A stretch of 8,068 nucleotides of DNA from an uncultured Actinomycetes bacterium (lineage in GTDB: Bacteria; Actinomycetota; Thermoleophilia; Gaiellales; F1-60-MAGs149). The stretch is taken from the NCBI GenBank assembly GCA_903847495.1, contig CAINDT010000255.1, positions 1 to 8,068 of the forward strand, in the 5' to 3' direction. This document shows, one piece after another, positions 6,008 through 8,068 of the stretch. A program made the translations under genes and the position numbers. The notes beneath the pieces are model-generated. The model ran no database searches, was not told the DNA's origin, and worked only from the letters and a program-made list of their open reading frames with translations. How positions within the stretch are numbered: position 1 is the first letter of the stretch; every line of letters begins with the position of its first letter.

Positions 6008-6722
6008 CGGCCCCTTCGACTTGCTCTTGGCCCTGGTCCTCCGCGATGTCGTCGACTTGGGCGAGGTGCCCGTCGCCGACGTCTGCCTGCGGTACCTCGC
6101 GCAGATCGAGGAGGAGGGCGAGATCGATCTCGAGAGCGCCAGCGAGTTCCTCGTGCTGGTTGCGGCGCTCCTCGAGCTGAAGATCCGCCTGCTGCTGACG
6201 CCCGATGAGGTCGACGACATGCCGGACGCGCAGGAGGCGGCCGAGGAGCTGGCGGCGCGCCTGGCCGAGTACGCGCGCGCCCAGGCCGCCGCGCAGTGGC
6301 TCAGCGACCGTCTTGATCAGGTCGGTCGCCGCGTGTTCCGCGACGGCCCACCAGCGCTGCGACCGCCCCGTCCGAAGCTCGAGGACGAGGAGGGGACGGG
6401 CGACCCGGACATGCTCGTGGCCGCTCTGCGCATGGCGATCACGCGCACCGAGGAGTCGGCTCAGCCGATCCACGTGCTGCGCCGCCGCATTCCGCTCGCC
6501 CGCCTGCTCGATCACGTGCGTCGTGCCGTGCGGGAGACCGGCACCTGCTCCTTCGACGACGCCGTCAAGGGACTCGGGCGTGCCGAGCAGGCCGCGGCGT
6601 TCTGGGCCGTGCTCGACCTGATCCGCGGCGGCGAAGTCGTCGCCGAGCAAGACGCGCCCTTCGCGCCGATCCGCATGCGTCTCGCCACCCGCCAGCTCAG
6701 CTCGGTGCCCACCGCGGCATGA
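5958..6722 (+). CDS. scpA: Segregation and condensation protein A (kleisin)
   Basis: ScpA is the kleisin that bridges the SMC heads and binds ScpB, forming the bacterial condensin that compacts and separates sister chromosomes. The protein is 254 residues, typical for the family. The hallmark F-x-GPFDLLL is at residues 16-24, followed by the N-terminal helical region that contacts SMC (VPVADVCLRYLAQIEEE, then SEFLVLVAALLELKIRLLL near 56-74). The middle is Ala/Glu-rich and helical (about 80-115), followed by a Pro/Arg/acidic stretch near 130-150. The C-terminal winged helix, which binds the other SMC head, covers roughly 165-245 (RRRIPLARLLDHVR..., then FWAVLDLIRGGEV). The ATG at 5958 gives the normal short N-terminal lead. 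It overlaps scpB by ATGA, indicating coupled translation. Codons 5-17 form the right arm of the inverted repeat. Confidence 0.95.
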   Translation: MPASSALQLDLDLEPFAGPFDLLLALVLRDVVDLGEVPVADVCLRYLAQIEEEGEIDLESASEFLVLVAALLELKIRLLLTPDEVDDMPDAQEAAEELAARLAEYARAQAAAQWLSDRLDQVGRRVFRDGPPALRPPRPKLEDEEGTGDPDMLVAALRMAITRTEESAQPIHVLRRRIPLARLLDHVRRAVRETGTCSFDDAVKGLGRAEQAAAFWAVLDLIRGGEVVAEQDAPFAPIRMRLATRQLSSVPTAA

Positions 6723-7417
6723 GCGTCGAGCCGCGACACGTCGCCAACGCGCGGGTCATCGAGGCGCTGCTGTTCATCACCTCGGAGCCGCTCGACGAGC
6801 GTGCGCTCGCCGGGGCGTCGAACCTGTCCGAGCCCGACGTGGAGGAGGCGCTGCAGCTTGTCGGGCAGCGCCACGCCGAGGGCCTCTCCGGCGTCGTGCT
6901 CGAGCGCGTGGCTGGCGGCTGGGCACTACGGGCCGCCGACGAGACCGCTGTGGCCTGCGCCCGCCTGCTCGATCAGCTCTCGCAGCGGCCGCTCTCGCGC
7001 GCCGCGCTCGAGACGCTCGCCGTCGTGGCCTACGCCGGGCCGGTCAGTCGTCCCGAGATCTCGCGCATCCGCGGCGTGGCCGCCGATAATCCGATCAAGA
7101 GCCTGCTCGAGCGCGGCCTGATCGAGGAGGCCGGTCGGTCGGATCGCCCCGGCAATCCGATCCTGTACCGCACGACCGTGCGCTTTGACCGCGTGTTCGG
7201 CCTGGAGGAGGGGCGCCATTCGCTGCCGCTGCTCGAGGAACTCGGCGACGACCTGCCCGACGCCGCCGAGGTGCGTGATCGCCTGCAGGCGATGGCCGCG
7301 ACGCAGGCCGTCGCGATCGAAGAACCCGGTGCTGCCGGAACGGCTGAGGTGCCCGGCGAGACCGAGACGCCCGCCGCTGCAGAGACGGCCGACGCCGCAC
7401 CCGACGCCACAGCCTGA
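6719..7417 (+). CDS. scpB: Segregation and condensation protein B
   Basis: ScpB dimers bind the central part of ScpA in the SMC-ScpAB complex. The 232-residue protein starts at an ATG whose last two bases form the scpA TGA (ATGA overlap). The first winged-helix domain is at about 7-80 (ARVIEALLFITSEPLDERALA). The second, at about 85-160, carries the family signature RPLSRAALETLAVVAYAGPVSRPEI, then IRGVAADNPIKSLLERGLIEEAGR, PGNPILYRTT and FGL. After LLEELGDDLP, the last 40 or so residues are a low-complexity Ala/Glu/Pro/Thr tail, probably disordered, as is common in actinobacterial ScpB. The gene is in the same frame as rluB, 12 nt downstream. Confidence 0.95.
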   Translation: MSVEPRHVANARVIEALLFITSEPLDERALAGASNLSEPDVEEALQLVGQRHAEGLSGVVLERVAGGWALRAADETAVACARLLDQLSQRPLSRAALETLAVVAYAGPVSRPEISRIRGVAADNPIKSLLERGLIEEAGRSDRPGNPILYRTTVRFDRVFGLEEGRHSLPLLEELGDDLPDAAEVRDRLQAMAATQAVAIEEPGAAGTAEVPGETETPAAAETADAAPDATA

Positions 7418-7429
7418 GACACTGAGGCC

Positions 7430-8068
7430 GTGGCTGACTCCACGGCATCCTCGATCCGGCTCAACAAGTACCTCGCGCAGAGCGGCGTGGCGTCCCGTCG
7501 CGGCGCCGACGCGCTGATCGCCGAGGGGCGCGTCACGATCAACGGCTCGATCGCGCAGGCCGGTTCGCAGGTGGTGCCCGGTGCGGTCGTCGCCGTGGAT
7601 GGGCGCCCCGTCGAAGCCGAGCGCCTGACGTACATGGTGCTGAACAAGCCCGTCGGCTACGTCACGACGATGAGCGATCCCGAGGGGCGCCCGACCGTGA
7701 TCGACCTGCTCGACGTGATCGAGCGTGTCGTCCCCGTAGGGCGCCTCGACGCGATGACGAGCGGGCTCCTGCTCCTGACGAACGATGGCGACCTGGCCCA
7801 CAAGCTTGCTCACCCCAGGCATGGCGTGCCGAAGACGTACCGGGCGATCGTGCGCGGTCTGCCGGGATCCGCTGCGCTGCGCAAGCTCACCCAGGGCGTG
7901 CACCTCGACGACGGCCGCACGCGGCCGGCCGAGGTCTCGATGATCGCCGCGCGCTCGGGTGGTGCAGAGCTCGAGATCACGATCAAGGAAGGGAAGAACC
8001 GCCAGGTACGCCGCATGTGCGCCGCCGTGGGCTACCCCGTGATGGAGCTCGAGCGCATCGCCTACGGG
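7430..8068 (+). CDS. rluB: Ribosomal large subunit pseudouridine synthase, RluB family (3' partial)
   Basis: This RNA-modifying enzyme isomerises a uridine of 23S rRNA to pseudouridine; the exact target cannot be read from the sequence. The GTG at 7430 is the first start after the in-frame scpB stop, giving 213 visible residues; the family is usually 230-260, so roughly the last 20-45 are missing. An S4 RNA-binding domain (RLNKYLAQSGVASRRGADALI) begins at residue 10. The catalytic domain starts near 68 with YMVLNKPVGYVTT. The motif GRLDAMTSGLLLLTNDG contains the expected catalytic aspartate D107, and KEGKNRQVRRMCAAVGYPV is at 186-204. It follows scpB by 12 nt without its own promoter; scpA-scpB-rluB is a common cluster in Gram-positive bacteria. 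A weak TGAGG three bases before the GTG may assist initiation. Without the C-terminus, the related RsuA/RluE branch cannot be fully excluded. Confidence 0.93.
   Translation, partial: MADSTASSIRLNKYLAQSGVASRRGADALIAEGRVTINGSIAQAGSQVVPGAVVAVDGRPVEAERLTYMVLNKPVGYVTTMSDPEGRPTVIDLLDVIERVVPVGRLDAMTSGLLLLTNDGDLAHKLAHPRHGVPKTYRAIVRGLPGSAALRKLTQGVHLDDGRTRPAEVSMIAARSGGAELEITIKEGKNRQVRRMCAAVGYPVMELERIAYG

Noticed and set aside
5828..6208. A 126-codon plus-strand frame starting in the dnaE-scpA gap.
   Set aside because: Two thirds of it overlaps scpA in another frame, it starts at the foot of the dnaE hairpin, and the product is Arg-rich with no similarity. scpA is the real gene there.

Overview
The window is high-GC, tightly packed bacterial chromosome and looks actinobacterial. 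The evidence is a short stand-alone N-acetylglutamate synthase of the Rv2747 type, a DnaE1-type polymerase with a complete PHP metal site, the scpA-scpB-rluB order, GTG starts, and start codons without a Shine-Dalgarno but with a TANNNT box 7-9 nt upstream. The secreted-type protein at the left edge has Ig-like repeats, degenerate GGxGxDxL repeats and a C-terminal 'NARDG...VDC...ADxND...C' block. That style is common in Thermoleophilia/Solirubrobacterales, but this lineage call is an inference. No mobile element, tRNA, rRNA or CRISPR array was seen, and no stretch over 300 bases lacks a gene.

Layout: 1-1755 (+) is the 3' part of a repeat-rich, probably exported protein. It converges on argA (1771-2271, -). 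argA and dnaE (2345-5800, +) diverge from a 73-bp gap holding a candidate -10 box for each. dnaE ends inside a long hairpin (5770-5827) whose tip contains the stop codon. A 157-bp gap follows, then scpA (5958-6722), scpB (6719-7417, 4-bp ATGA overlap) and rluB (7430 to the window end, 3' incomplete), all on + and probably one operon.

The genes cover separate core jobs: arginine biosynthesis (argA), chromosome replication (dnaE), chromosome condensation and segregation with SMC (scpA, scpB) and large-subunit rRNA pseudouridylation (rluB).

The most unusual structure is in the dnaE-scpA gap. A 37-nt segment at 5866-5902 is an inverted copy, 35 of 37 matching, of scpA codons 5-17 at 5971-6007. 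Both mismatches are synonymous in the ScpA frame. The 68-nt spacer between the arms contains the scpA start codon and its candidate -10 box. On the minus strand the left arm lies in a 40-codon ORF that begins GATGCC, as scpA does, and carries the same 12-residue peptide. I read it as an inverted duplication of the scpA 5' end that may now act as a hairpin or cruciform around the scpA start. The remaining genes look ordinary for their families.
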